A stretch of 64,000 nucleotides of DNA, from NCBI RefSeq assembly GCF_964275005.1, contig NC_092701.1:9593453-9657452 (forward strand), in the 5' to 3' direction. Positions 1-13,900 of the stretch are shown piece by piece. Within the stretch, counting starts at the first letter, position 1. Each line of letters begins with the position of its first letter. The translations under genes and the position numbers were made by a program. The notes beneath the pieces are model-generated. The model had not been told where the DNA came from and did not search any database. It saw only the letters and a list, made by a program, of their open reading frames with translations. The stretch comes from Diadema setosum (taxonomy: Eukaryota > Echinodermata > Echinoidea > Diadematoida > Diadematidae).

Positions 1-68
1 TTTGATTCTTGATACAGTGTAGGCGCCCCTATTACGTATTGTTGGCAAAATCCCCAAAGTTCGTGGAG

Positions 69-80
69 TGACGTCATTGG
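69..80 (+). promoter_or_regulatory. CRE overlapping inverted CCAAT box
   Basis: TGACGTCATTGG is a perfect 8-bp CRE (ATF/CREB family site) running directly into ATTGG, the reverse of CCAAT (NF-Y site). It sits about 440 bp upstream of the first ATG of the transporter gene. The match is seen; promoter function is inferred. Confidence 0.35.
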
Positions 81-286
81 TTGCAGACGATGACAATACG
101 CGCATAATCGATTCATTAGTACGTTCGATAAAAAGAAAAAGAAAAAAGCGTGCATTTTTTTCGTGATAGATGCCGGATGGAGGAGCCACCTCCGTGGTGG
201 ATGACCGCTTCAAAATCCTCACACTATTTTAGCGTAGAGTAGAAGCCATTGGCTTAATCCACACACACATGGTACCATTGTACTGA

Positions 287-287
<1 letters not shown>

Positions 288-318
<31 letters not shown>
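288..318. repeat. (AC)n microsatellite
   Basis: Uninterrupted AC dinucleotides upstream of exon 1 of the transporter gene. Confidence 0.95.
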
Positions 319-320
<2 letters not shown>

Positions 321-516
321 ACTCGACGTGAACATACACTCTGTACTCGACTCACGATCGAACAATCATCCGCTCGCAAACGATCAGCAAAAGTACGGTC
401 CGATGATCCATGAGATATCACCAACCAACACGGTAAACTTCGACAAGGATTGACAATTTCTGCTGGATGTTTGGGTACTGGAAAATATCACAAAATAGGA
501 ATACCATTAACAAGCG

Positions 517-577
517 ATGGGCAAAAATAAAGTGGAGGATGGGGAGAAGCTGGTGGATGAAGAAGATGGGAAATATG
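517..577 (+). CDS. SLC44A2/4/5: SLC44A-like coding exon 1
   Basis: Residues 1-20 plus one base. It encodes MGKNKVEDGEKLVDEEDGKY, an acidic cytosolic N-terminus like that of SLC44A4. The start is supported by an in-frame TAA at 508-510, a purine at -3 and G at +4. Donor GTGAGT begins at 578. Confidence 0.85.
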
Positions 578-1899
578 GTGAGTATGCCGTCAAACTTGGA
601 AGTATACTTGCTCAGTCTACTTCACTTTCTGCGAAGAGAGTGGGGTGGTTGCTAGTCAGTGGCGTCCCGTGTTACAGCCCTTGTCCGCCGCACCGCTCGG
701 TGCGACGAAGTACAGTGGTACGTATGTACAGGGCGTGTGTGACACCGATTTGCTCGCGACTGTCTTGACCCTAATTAAATAGAGCCTTGGTTTGTGAGTG
801 TTCAAACTGCTTTTAATGTTTCAAATTCCATATTGCAACAATAAAGTCTATAAATTTTGTATCAGAACGTTGTGAAACAGTGTGATCCCTGTGGCTGTGT
901 CTGTGAATGTGTCACACTGTAACTCTGTACCGTAGCTATCATTTCTAGTTGTAGCTTGAAAGTAGAAATCTACTGCTGAACTCGAAATGTTAGTCTCGTC
1001 GCCCCCCCCCCAAAAAAAAATTGATGCCTAATGATCTCGAATGGAATCTACAGTGAAAGTGTGCAAGAAAATACCTCTTGCGAAGTGGAATGTTGGCATA
1101 ATATACGAGTGTATTCTACTAGAGGATCTAGTCATCATGATAATAATAATGTTGATCAACAGCAGTGGCGGATCCAGAGGGGGGTGAAAGAGGCGCATGC
1201 ACGCCCCCTTTATTTATCGTAAAAACAAAAGCAATAAAAAGAAAAAAAAAATGAAATGAAACCCGGAAGTGGCACCAGAAATATTAGTTGCGCCCCCCCC
1301 CCCCCTTTACAGAATTCCTGGATCTGCCCTGAACAGTGTAATCATAATGATGCATTCAGCATGCATGCACGCCGGGACTTGACTTCCAGTTCTGTTCTAC
1401 TACGGATGCCACACTTGTCCAGTAAATTTTACTAAAATAAAGTAGAAGGGTCGTCTAGACCAAGTACATTTGTAAGCCTGAATGTTATCAAAGAGTAGAC
1501 AGACAATCTGTTCTTTGCAATATGTACACATGTACATGTACATACACAAGTAAGTACCAAGCCTATGTAAGTGTGGCTAAATGCTAAAATTCCTTTGGGC
1601 CTTGACAGCTTCTAAAAACTACATTTTTCAAAAAGTTTTTAAAGCCATGATTAACTGCATTTTGATTTAGGGAGACTCTAGTGAGTCTGCTGTTTTTTTC
1701 TTTATCATACATGAGCCAGATTTAGATGTGATCATTTTAACGGTTAGTACAAATAAGTTAGTAGTGTAGGCTTTTTCATTTCCTGTTTATTTCAAGTGTG
1801 AGTTAAGATAAACTTATCATCTAACTCATAGAGTCAGGGTCATGATCTAGACCAGTACAGTTTGGCCTACTGAAGACAATGCATGTGATGTGCAACAGT

Positions 1900-1930
<31 letters not shown>

Positions 1931-4900
1931 GGGGGTGAAGATCTTGCATCAAGATATAATAATAATCATGTGGCAGAGAGGTCTCAAAATAAAGATAATG
2001 ATAGCAACACATGTACAATCTGTACTGGAGAAATGATGAATTACATATACAGGTTACAGAGAGTTGAAACACTACGTTGTATATTAAAGGGACTCTTTCT
2101 TCTACCTTGTGCAATATTTTAATCACTTTTTATATCATCATATGAGTGGCTGTTTATAATGATTTAATGAATTTTAAAAAGGGTAATTTTTTATAATGAT
2201 ATGATTTACAACAACACATGATGGGGTCTGTGATTATACAATTGTAGGTGGATAACAAAATGATGCTTTATATAAAGTCATTCTTTACAGAAATGGGTAC
2301 AGAGTGAGAAAGTTTATGAGCAAAATGTATTTGGCTAAGGCTCCCAACAAATCATTCAAAGAGAGGGGGATGTAATATGTAGATATAGCTATAGACAGAA
2401 AGATAGAGAAGGAGAGAGAAAGCTAATTCATAAATTTGTGTACAATTGTTTTTGGTTATGTTTTTTCATACTTTCATTGATATTACTGTTGCTTTTTGTT
2501 TTGAATCTTTACAAAAACAAGGAAAATTTTAATACTCAGTGTGGAAGTTCTTTCAAAAAATTCCATAGTTGATGATAATTATTATTATTCCAGAGCACAA
2601 AGAAGCAGCAGGTGAACATCCAGTGCTGAAAATGTACAATAGGGATTAGAACTGAGGACACAAATTGAGTACTGGTACAATGTGTACCCTGTCTCAAACA
2701 ATGCAGGCAGTAGTTTCAGCTTGATACACTGTACATTGTAGCATCACTATCATACTCCAAAGAGACAGAGTTTACAGTACTGTAGAGGCACCGTACATGT
2801 AAATTTACACTCACTGTTGTCAGATCTGCATATTTAAAAGTCTGTCTCATTGGCCTTTCATTAGTGGACCATTGTCTATCCCCCTTCTAGTTTATGAGAG
2901 AAAAGATTGAAAATGAATTTTAGGATTTATGATGTGCATTAAATGGAAACAAGTGTTTGTGTCATACACTGTACACTGATGTTAAAGCTTGCAAACTTTA
3001 CAAATCATAATATTTGGTGATTTACAGTGCTGTATGTCATGATTTTATTTCAGTTGCTGCCATTTTACTTCCCAAATATTCTGAAATTCACAAATACATT
3101 GTACTTGCATGCCTTGGAATTAGGGTTAATAAAAGGTTACAATTTCTTTATAAAATATTGATCTTTCTCCTGTTCCAGTGGTTGACTGCCTGTCCCCCTA
3201 GCAAAACAATACAGTCAATACAATGCAATAATCATATTGGTAATGTGCTCTTATACAAACTGTACAAGTTCCTTTAATACAGCACTTTACATCCCATCAT
3301 CATCTACATAGCTCAGCTGCTATAGTGCATTGCAGTAGTAAACAAAAACAAAAAACATACGAGTAATGAACAGGTAGTTATTGTGAGGTACATTTACAGC
3401 AAATGGTGAATTGTGTGATCAAATCACACTGTCTACTGTAGCTGGACCAAAGAAGTTACAGCCACGTGCCAATTTTTATTGTGTATGCTGTCTTTTCACA
3501 CAACCTATCAAACTTTTTCCCCTAATTCAAGTCTTAGAGCATTGTTTTATATAAAGAGAGTTGGCATACAGTACTTACAGCTTTAGACTTTTTATCCTCT
3601 CTTGAATATCTCTTCATGATTTTGCATGAAGGCGCATGAATGCAAAGTGTTGCTACAGTTGTACAGTGTACATGAACATTGTATGATCCAGCATACTGTG
3701 AACTAGCAGTGAAATGGCCAATTACTTGTAATGTATACCACAGCTCAGGTGATAAAATGTTCTCTCCAATCATCCATAAAATGTGTTTGATTAAGAATGT
3801 CAATATGCATTTGTGCTATGTACAATCAATCTCTTTTTGCTACATTTCACACACATACAGATATAGTGTACAAGTACGTAGGTAGTGCATTCATGTACAC
3901 GTACAGAGATATAATAGCATTCTATGTCAAGAAGGGACTCATATTTTATAGTTTTGTGAACTATCCTTACAGAGGGTTCTTTACAGTATCAAATTCATAC
4001 AGTGGCTTTTACCTGTTATTGTAGACTTTGCACAATTTACCGCATTACAGTGTACTTTATGTTTGATGATCTGTGTTTAGTTTCCATTCATTACCAGTCC
4101 ACTCTTTCTCCACAATTGCTTTGATATACATTGCATTTCGGTCAGATGACCGGGGCGCTTTTCCTGTACAAAATATGTCTATACTTCAAATCCCCATGCA
4201 CATGGGCTCTATTACATGTGCATGTACACTTCACGGTTTGATAGGAAGATAGACTACTGCTGCCAGTCATTTTCCAGGGGCTCTATTTCTCACTGGTCAT
4301 TTGCTGGCTGGGTGATGAGAGGTCATTTTTAGCTATTCTTCCTTTTCTGAGTTGTTCTATTCAATGGTTATTTTGCCTTTCATTTAATTAGTAAAGATTA
4401 AAAAAAAAAAAAAAAACTCTATGCAAAAATGTTTATGGAAAGTCAAAGAAGAATGTCAGACTTGAGTTTCATATATTTTGTAAATCAAATTTTTTGATAA
4501 TTGATCCGTATGCAAATCACAGATAATACGCAGGGTTTCTTTTTTTTTTTTTGATAATGGTTATCAGCCTTGGTTATTCAGAAGGTTTGTTAATCTGTAA
4601 AGGAAGTTCTATCACTCTGAAGGCTTGTTGATATAAAAATCAAATAAGGTTTGTTAATTCCATTTAGGTTCATTATGAATCCAAAAAGAAGATAAGGTTT
4701 GTAATTCCGAAGGTTCGTTTAATAATATGTACATGTATCTTCTGTTCATATTCGGATTAACAAACCTTATTCATTTATGCATAGATTAACCAAAGTTGGA
4801 ACAATGAACCTTTGCAATAATGATTCATATGCTATTTTCAGATTAGCAAACCTGTGGAATATTGGCTCAACTGTTGCAATAAATGAATCTTACTTCATTT

Positions 4901-7900
4901 TTTGATAAAGGAATGTGTAGGCTTTGTACTTTATGTAGGGAATTTTTGTGTCGTGGAATACTGTAATGATCCTTTTCTCATTATGTTGTTTTTTTTTTTT
5001 GAATTTGTAACAAATTTGTGTGAACAAATGTTATATTTTATTTGTAAATGAATATTGTTTGCTGTAATCATTCTACAATTTCAGAAAATATTTCTTTGCA
5101 AGCTGTAATACAGACAAGTCATCCATTTTGTATACTTGTGTATTGTACAACATACAGTCTGGGCATAATGCAGCCATTGTGTTCTGTTCCCCTTCAATCA
5201 AATCCCTTGAATCTCATAGACAAGTCTGTGTTATAGTCCATTGCCCACTGAGGTACATGTATCATTAATATTGTATTTACAACAACAAAATATCTAATTC
5301 TTATATTGAATTCTGAATTCATCTCATTGGAAAAGCCTTGCCAAGTGCCCTGTAGTATTTCTTTATACAGATTGTAAAGTGAAGTTAAAGGTAGGGAATC
5401 CCATTTGCATGCCTTAAATGAAGAGTTGTATAAATACAGTGGTATGTTGAAGAGAGTATCATTTTAGAAACTCCCATAAAGTATTGAAAGTGGACGGTAA
5501 CATTAAGTACATTTTTATTGACCGTTAGATTTTGAATTGAATTTTTTTCGGGGCTCACCGTAAATTCCAGTACATTACTAGGCTACCTTTGCAGACTCAT
5601 GCACTGTATGTGTGTCCATCATGTACATGTGAAGAAAGTTCATCAAAACTTTAATACAAACATTTCTATATACATTCTTGCCACACACTCTATGTTATTA
5701 CATCAGCTCTTATACTTTTAGATTTGTGTTTATAGATAAAAAATACAGAAGACTGCAACAAAAAGGCTTAAGTGTGGCTGACACACAGAACTACTGAGTA
5801 TAAGTTGAGTTTTGTGCATTATTCAAATTGTAGATAACTGTTGACTTCCAAATTTCTCAGCAGTGGCCTTTAGAAACAAGTCCCCTGAGGTTCATATTTA
5901 ATGTTTTGCTGCATTTTTTGAGGTCTGTAAAAGGTATCCCCTACCTTTAAAGAAATGTGTTGCTTAACAGGTCAATTTGTGAAAATGCACCAAGAAATTG
6001 TGAATACACAACATACATGTTTGTATGTCATATGATTTGGTACTTTATGTTTTACACTGTGTACGGTACACTGTACACATACAAAAACTGCCTTCCATTA
6101 TTACTGTGCATCCATTTAAATAGCAATAATCCCTGATGAGCTCTTCCATGTGCTTTCCATTTAATAATTCAGTACTGAAGTCATTGACAGGTAAAATTAA
6201 GCTCATAAGTAATGTAGATGTAGTACCAGTACAGCAGATGCTAATGAGTTACACAGCATATACATTGTACGCCAGATAGAATGTACAGTGTACGCGTGTA
6301 CCAATCAAGATAATGTATTTCCAGTATAACCCACATGCACCACTTCTGTCAAGGTTTTTTATTATTTTTTGCTGGGTCGTGATCTGCTTCTGCTCCCCCC
6401 GCAATATTTTCCAATTAGAATGATAAAAGAATTGTCTGCTCCATTATGTGTGCTATTGTAGAGCCACGTTGCACATTTGTTATGATCCCATGTTCTTAAA
6501 TTTCACAATTTGACAGGTTTCCCCCTTCAGCATTAGATGTCAAACTACCTATTAATTGCTCTACATTTGTAAATCTTTGTGTTTAAGAGTAAGGAGCACA
6601 TTTTATTTGAAATGTCTGTGATCTGAATGTTGTTTTTATTTACAGTCACCATACTGTATCAACACTTTTTATGTATAAGAAAATTTTAATGACTATGATA
6701 ATTATGTACTAAAATATTACCTGGTAGTTATGAGTAATCTACAATTGTACATGTATCTAATTTCTTTATCATTTGAAGCAATAGGATAATTTTTGTTTTT
6801 ATATCTTACCTGCTCAGAAAATCAAGATGTTCTGTGAATTAAACAATAATTTTAATACATTCTTCAAATCAGAGTATTATACAGGGACTGTACTTTTCAA
6901 GACAGAATCATATATCAACCAGTTGGAGACTTTAGTCCTGAATATACTTAGGCAAGTGTCTACAGTGCACTCCCGTTATAACGAACACGGTTATAACGAA
7001 ATTCCGGTTACAACGAAATAAAATTTAAGGCCGCAACATTATCAACTCTATGTATTTTCATTGTTTATTCATTCGGTTATAACGAAATTTCGTTATAACG
7101 AAAGAAAACTGCCGGTCCCGAGGACTTCGTTATAACGGGAGTCCACTGTATATTTATTAAATGGGAAATGTGTGTCTAAAGAAAATCAGCTTGCTCTCTT
7201 TTGGTTAAAGATGTAAGCTGTTGTTTGACAAGTGTGTATGCTACTTTAATATTTACTAGCACTGTCACTTGTATAGTTTACTTTTATATACATTGCATGT
7301 GATTGATTATTGTTTTTAGCTGGAAGAAAACAGTACATCATTTCTATCTACCACAACAGCGACGTTTGGAAGTTGAAATATATATTCTACCAACCAAGGC
7401 ACCCCGTACTCAGATGCCCACACACAATCTCTCTTTCTCTCTTCCAAACACAATGTACACACACAAGAACCCACCCCCCCCCCAAAAAAAATATATATAG
7501 AGAGAAATAAAGAAGACATGATACTAAAAAGAAAACAGGAGAACAAATACAACTTTGTAAATTATCCTCATGAATTCTGATTATGTGACACACTTCCTTG
7601 CTTGCAATTCTTCTCATGTTCATATTTGTACCATGTTCAATTACACTGTGCACCCAGTACTTCCGTCTATCTTTTCTAGCTAATCCCTTCATTATTGCCT
7701 CTGCCTTCCATGTGGACTGCCTAATTCACACTGAGAGGCCCTATTGCTGTTTCTCCTACAAAGGAGTTAGCCTCAACCTGTTACATTGTTGCCTAGCAAC
7801 GAACAGCCACCCAGCACAATGGCTGCTGATTGTGAACAATGAGAGACCCCTCAGTCTGCCTGCTGAAATCACCCTCTCTTTCACGGCTGTGCGAACACAG

Positions 7901-10900
7901 CGGTGGACACCATGGGTTACAGTGGCAATATTTACTACCTGCTTATTCCCATCCGTGAAACTGAAGGACCTACGCTGCATAAGCCTGTGACCCCTTTCAA
8001 AAATACATGCAGCTTTCTGCAGCTTGCTCTTCTACAGATGATCAGAGAAAAAACATTTACCCTACAAAGATGTACATGAATTGAGACAACAAATTTAATA
8101 ATCTTGGTGACATAAACTAATAATCCTGACACATGATGAATGATGTTTAAGATTCTAAAATGGCATGTGTCCTTCATCATCAGCTCAGGTCTGTAATCTT
8201 TATACACTGTACATGTAGTCAGCAGAGGTATCCTCAACCAGCGGTATCAAAGCTACATGTAGACAATGCAGTTCCTGAGTGTGTAAACCAGAAATCTCTA
8301 GGTCATAGCTTGTTTCTATACTATTCAAATGAGGGTGCATTGAGGGGCTTCTGCATCTACAATGTAGATGTACAGAACAAAAAGTGGAAGCCATAGTCAT
8401 AATTAAGCTGCTACTAGTGCTAGATAGGATCCTCCTGAGAATTTTTAATACTGTACTCAATAATACTGTACTCTATCAGTGAATTTAATGGAGATTGAAA
8501 CACAAACCGTTCATGGACCTTGTGACATATTTAGAGCTTGGTGCCTGTGAGCACAATAATTGACTTAAATTTTCGTTTTCAGTAAAGAGCAATATGATCT
8601 TACAATGTATGAAGCTTACTGTTGTACATTAATTGCTCTCTCATTCTTCAACCATTTGGTCATTTTTTAATGGCAATGCTGTGTGATTCTTTGATTTAAT
8701 GACAATAATATCTCTTTATAGGCAAGTCCCAGATAAGGTCCCGTCAAGAGGGAAAAATTTCATCTTTGCTCAATATTGTATGTTTGGTATCATTTTGAAG
8801 CTTATGAGCAGAAGTTTCAAAGTCCATGAAGGAAAATATCATCATGTATATTTATGCAAATTTCAAGAGCTTCATTTGCAAACAGCATTACATATGGGAC
8901 ATTTATACAAATTTATATTTATGCATAGGAAAGCAAATGATATTTGATTTAAGTGGACATACGAAGTTCATCAAATAGTTTGACTTGGTATGTATGAAAA
9001 TTCAGGGATTACGAATGCAAATTACATGTAGGTAGTGTCCTATAAATACCTTTTAGAGGCATAATATGTTATAAATCAGAATAAAAGAATTTACGATACC
9101 TTTTAGAGGCAAAATATGTTATAAATCAGAATAAAAGAATTTACTACAGATTTTGCCAGAAAAAGAAACACAGATACTTGTACGTGTACAGTATGGACTG
9201 TGTATGTATGGTGCTGGTTTTGAACATTATTTTAGAGGGAGATTAACCATTAATTGCGGAGTTTCATCGCAAAACTGGTTAAGTATTATTTTTTTAACAA
9301 CTAAAATTTAGTCGATCAGCAGATTGAGCAACACAATTTGTGAAACCCTTCCAGTGATACAAAAGTGTACCTCACTTGTTACATAGCAAAGAGTATTCTT
9401 TTTTTTTTTTGTATGAAGAACGAGTATTCTTGAAATAATGATAGAAATATCCCATGTATTTTCTTGTCATTTCTGCTGTTTTTTTTTTCTTTTTTACAGC
9501 TTTGATAGCAAATATATTTCAAATTAACAAGAATGGATTTAACTCATTTTGCAGTCAAACTCTGTCAGTGTGGGTCCTCTACAGTACAGATATCATACAA
9601 AAGTATGTGATTGGTGACAAAAATGTAGCTTGGACAATGCATCATGTGTCTACATTTCAAGAGTGAAGCACCTGCAATTTGGATCTGTACAATGTATGTG
9701 CCGAGCTCATAGTGAATTAATCAGCCATTTTCCCTTGCAAACAATGTGCCGTACACCATATGGTACAATAATTTGTATGAGCATGGATGTTTATCATGTA
9801 GTAACCAGTGTATGACATGTTTAAGTCCTGTGTGTTTGTACATTGTGTTCCAGATGTTTGCCCATGAAGGGGTATGTACAAACATGTACAACCACAGTAG
9901 CTGGAGATATCCCTCATTGGTACGGGTACACTTTCAGTGAACCAGACATGAACATGCTGCCCTTTAACTTTTTGTACAGGAAAAAAAAATTGTACGTTAT
10001 GTTTTTGTTTTTGTTTTTTTAAGTATGTGTACATATTGTATCCCTGTCATGTTTGAATTTACATTTTAAATGCTTGCTTTGAAGTGAAAAAAAGGTCAAA
10101 TATTAATATATACTGTAAAAGGTAGCTGATGAACACTGTATTGGGTTCCAATAAATTACATGTGAAAAATTCTGAAAGATCTGCTTGCTACTTGTTGTTC
10201 CTTCACTGTTTATGAACAAACAGGAAACTATGAACAAGCATTGTATTTTACTTTTTCTTCTGCAGGTAAAAAACAAAAACAAAATGTAATGCGTTTAATA
10301 TGAATGATTGTGTACAAAAAGTATGCGTCATGTACGTCAGGCAGGAAAGGTTCACAAATGCAAATCATGAACCATGATTTGTATAATACATATTTGTGCA
10401 ATTCTTTTTTCATCACTGAAGAAGTGCAATTGTGCAAACAAGGCTTCACCTGTCCACAGAACATGCAGTGGAAAACTAATTTAGATTAACATTTTACAGT
10501 ACAGTGTCATTGCCGTATATGTACTCCCAACACTGTATGGAAGCATAGTTTCGATTATACAGTACATTATATTCACTGTTTGCTTTGAATGATAGAAATG
10601 CCAAGTATTTTTGCTTGTTTATTTATTGTTGCTTTTTATAATCTTGCACAATCCCAGATATGATTTTTTGCTATGATGTATTTCAGAATTTGAAGAGGAA
10701 ACATACTATCATCTAATCTATGGATGCGATCATTAAAGGATTATGATACTTGATGGAATCTCCAAATATTCAGTTCTAAGTTTACATAAATATCACTAAT
10801 AACAATGTCTGTAATGCGTGTGTACACTCTAAATAGATTGCATTTGCTGATAATAACTATATATATATCAGATTTGAGATATACTGTATGTGTTGTACAT

Positions 10901-13900
10901 TCACTGAAAAGATACAATGCACGTTCAATTGTGTACACATTGGATGTGTATAGTTGACTTTTGTTTCATAGGGACTTGTAAAATGAATTCTACCATTTGA
11001 TGGCCAGCAAAAAATAAAATAAGGCATGTGAAAATAACATTGCAGACCGGCTAAAGTCTTTTCGTGCATTATCAGATTTCATGTTGTTACAAGCGTTAAT
11101 CCCATTAATCATTTGACCTAATTGCCCTGCTAGTGGATGATCATACACGTACAATGTATGTCTATATGGGCCATGTATAACTTCAGTTTTCAGTTCATTT
11201 GCCATAGTTCTGCCAGAGGTTCTGTATAATGTTGATTGACGGACTGTATTATAGTGGCATACAATTTGTACTCTGAATCCAAAAACTGTATTCAAAGTAC
11301 ATTGTAATTTGGTTGGAATCACTTGGATTTTCACAATGGTTTTCTGTGAGTGTTCCACATATTTTATATCATCGCCTGATATCCATACAATGTAGTCTAC
11401 TATCCACAAAGTAGAGTCTCCCATAAATATATTTAAGGACTGATGTAAAAATGTTGGTCAATGCAGTAATGCAATGTGTGTTTCTCTACAATTGTGTTTT
11501 TGGTCACGCAAGAAATAAAATATTGAAATGTGATAACCATACTGTAGTGACATGTTTTTTTTTTTCTTTTCCTTTTTTTTTTTTTTATAGACATGCCTAT
11601 AAAGATTTTTATTATGTCCTCCTACATGTACAATTGTATGTTTTCTGAATACATTTCTGTTCATTATACTCTCTTGTTCTATTTAATTTCAGGCAAGCCA
11701 ACAAAGTATGACCCAACATTCAAGGGACCAATAGAAGACAGGTAGGCCATATTCAATCCAAAAATCATGACAAGTTTGGAGGTTTGTTTGTATACAATTG
11801 TACATGCTACTTAATTTACTTGTTTGATGGAGATAAATGATAGTTAAACTAGAATATATCGGGTTGTGTGAAGCAACCAAGGCACAGAATGATGAAATAT
11901 TTGAAGGGTATTTATGTCTAATTTCATAGCTGAATGATTTAAAGAGATTTTATGTTTTCTGACACACAGTACAATGTAGTTCCTACGTACAACTACTGAG
12001 CCAATTTCAAACCATCTGGAGATTATGATAAAACTTTGAAATATGGACATTCTAGGAGACTTTTAATTAAAATGTGCTACAAGTTTTTTTTTTTAAATTT
12101 TTAATTACATGTGTGGTGTAGAGGTAGTACATGTTTCATGTTCTGTCAAGCTTTTGATATGAAGTGACCTAAGTGTACATACGCACAGTGTTTGCAAAGC
12201 AATATATGGTATCATAAATTTGTCCCCCTTGAAGAGCTGAATACACATTTACCTTACACTACTCCATTTTTGCTTGCTTATCGCAATCACAATCAGCTAA
12301 GTCTGATTTGCCCTTTTGCAGTAGTTGTCATGGTAACAGTGATGCCATATCTCTGGCCAAGGGCCCATTCAATTTTAATGGATCCATATCTTGTTCGCTC
12401 TGCTTCGTTTTCTACAGGAGCTGTACAGATGTCATCTGCTGCCTTTTATTCATTGTTTGCTTCGTTGGGATGTTTGTTGTCGGCTACTGGGGTGAGTTCA
12501 TACATTGTATGCATTGTACTTAGGGTCACAGGACAGCTAGTCTACTGTACAGGGTGATAATAGCATTTTAGAATACTGACATGATGGAACAGCAATTCAT
12601 ACATCTGTATATCTTGTTATTATTGTTCAATTTTGTTGTGAGGGTATGTTTGGACCTTCTGATCATTTTATAGATCAGGGCAACACACTTTTGATATGTA
12701 ATACACTTCACTCAAAAAGATGTGTTGTAAATATATTAATCACTTCTATCTGATTAACCTGTGAAGAAGATTGTCTGAAGTGAATAGAATACACACATAC
12801 GATGCAAAGTTTGTTCCTAACACAGCATCAGATTTTGAAAATATAAAGTGCACCAGATTCTGACTGATACAACAAAAATTTTAAAATGTCACATCAATAT
12901 GTTGTGTTTATTTAAATAAAGTTGTATTCACCAATTGTGTCATACTTTATGTACAAATGTACTGTAGGTGTTGATTTAAATGGGATGAATGAAATTGATT
13001 ATGTCATCAAAACACACCTCTTGAGGCTGTAGCCATCATCTTTCTGGCAGAGTGCCAATTGGTGTATTCGATATTAGATACTGTTTTCGTAGAATGTCAG
13101 GAGCTTACCATGTACACAGAACATTCAGAATATACAGTGTAGAGTGAAATAAAAGTTGTACATGAGTATTTGTTAAACATCCAGTCACAATGAGACATAC
13201 TTTTTTTTTCACAAGGAAATACACATCTAAAGACAGACAAACGCACACAATAATTTTATTCATTTGTTTGTTTGTTTGTTTGTCTTTTTTTTTCAGCTTG
13301 GTCTCATGGTAATCCAGTCACTCTCATCAAACCAACAGACACATATGGCAACATTTGTGGATATGCAGAGAATGTCAAGTAAGATTGTCTAAAGTTTCTA
13401 TACTTTGTACTTGGTTGAAATTTGTGATCTTCTTCTTTTTGCATTCATGTGTTTTTCAACTCCCAACAATATCTCCTCCTGTGCTACAAAAGCCTTGTAT
13501 CATGTCCAAGGTGGGATATTGGCAACTTTTTTTTTTTCAGCAGCTTTTTTTGATCTGCACCTGAAAAATGAACTACCTCTTTATGCAAGGCTCGACACTA
13601 ACGGTGGCCCGGTGGCCCAGGGCCACCAAAAATGAAAGTCGGGCCACCAGATTTAAAAAAAGGGCAAATTTGGTCGGCCGCCTCGGATCACCAAAATTTT
13701 TTGAAAAGTATGCCAATAAATTTGTAATTCTTTGCACCGGAAATGTTGAGGTTTATTTATGAGTAGATATGTCCAGCTTCCAATTCTTACTATGATAAAA
13801 TTTAGATATTTGACTCCGGTAAAAAAAAGGACTTTTAATGCTTTAAATTGTGTGTTTGTTTTTTTTCGGGCCACAAAATTTTTCTCTCGGGCCACCAAAG

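Larger units (their letters stand above)
1..516 (+). promoter_or_regulatory. Upstream/5' UTR region of the SLC44A gene
   Basis: This stretch holds no coding exon that I can see. A TGACGTCA (CRE) at 69-76 overlaps an inverted CCAAT box (ATTGG, 76-80), a pairing often seen in TATA-less animal promoters. A run of AC dinucleotides fills about 288-318. No TATA box or initiator could be placed with confidence, so the transcription start is unknown. An in-frame TAA at 508-510 lies just upstream of the ATG at 517 and supports that start, unless a 5' UTR intron ends in between. Confidence 0.4.
578..11692 (+). other. Intron 1 of SLC44A-like gene (11.1 kb)
   Basis: This is the long first intron, from GTGAGT to a TTTCAG acceptor. 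It holds a hAT-like MITE (1163-1331), a foldback-like array (about 4530-4880), a pogo-like MITE (6963-7148), an X-box motif (7788-7800) and a 50-bp tandem duplication (9046-9145). The remainder is AT-rich unique-looking sequence with many GTACATGTA words. No convincing exon was found, although about 7590-7990 is more GC-balanced than its surroundings. First introns this long often carry enhancers or alternative promoters; that is inference. Confidence 0.85.

Noticed and set aside
7598-7990. 130-codon open frame in intron 1, considered as an alternative first exon
   Set aside because: No in-frame donor joins it to exon 2 in the required phase and no similarity to known SLC44A N-termini.
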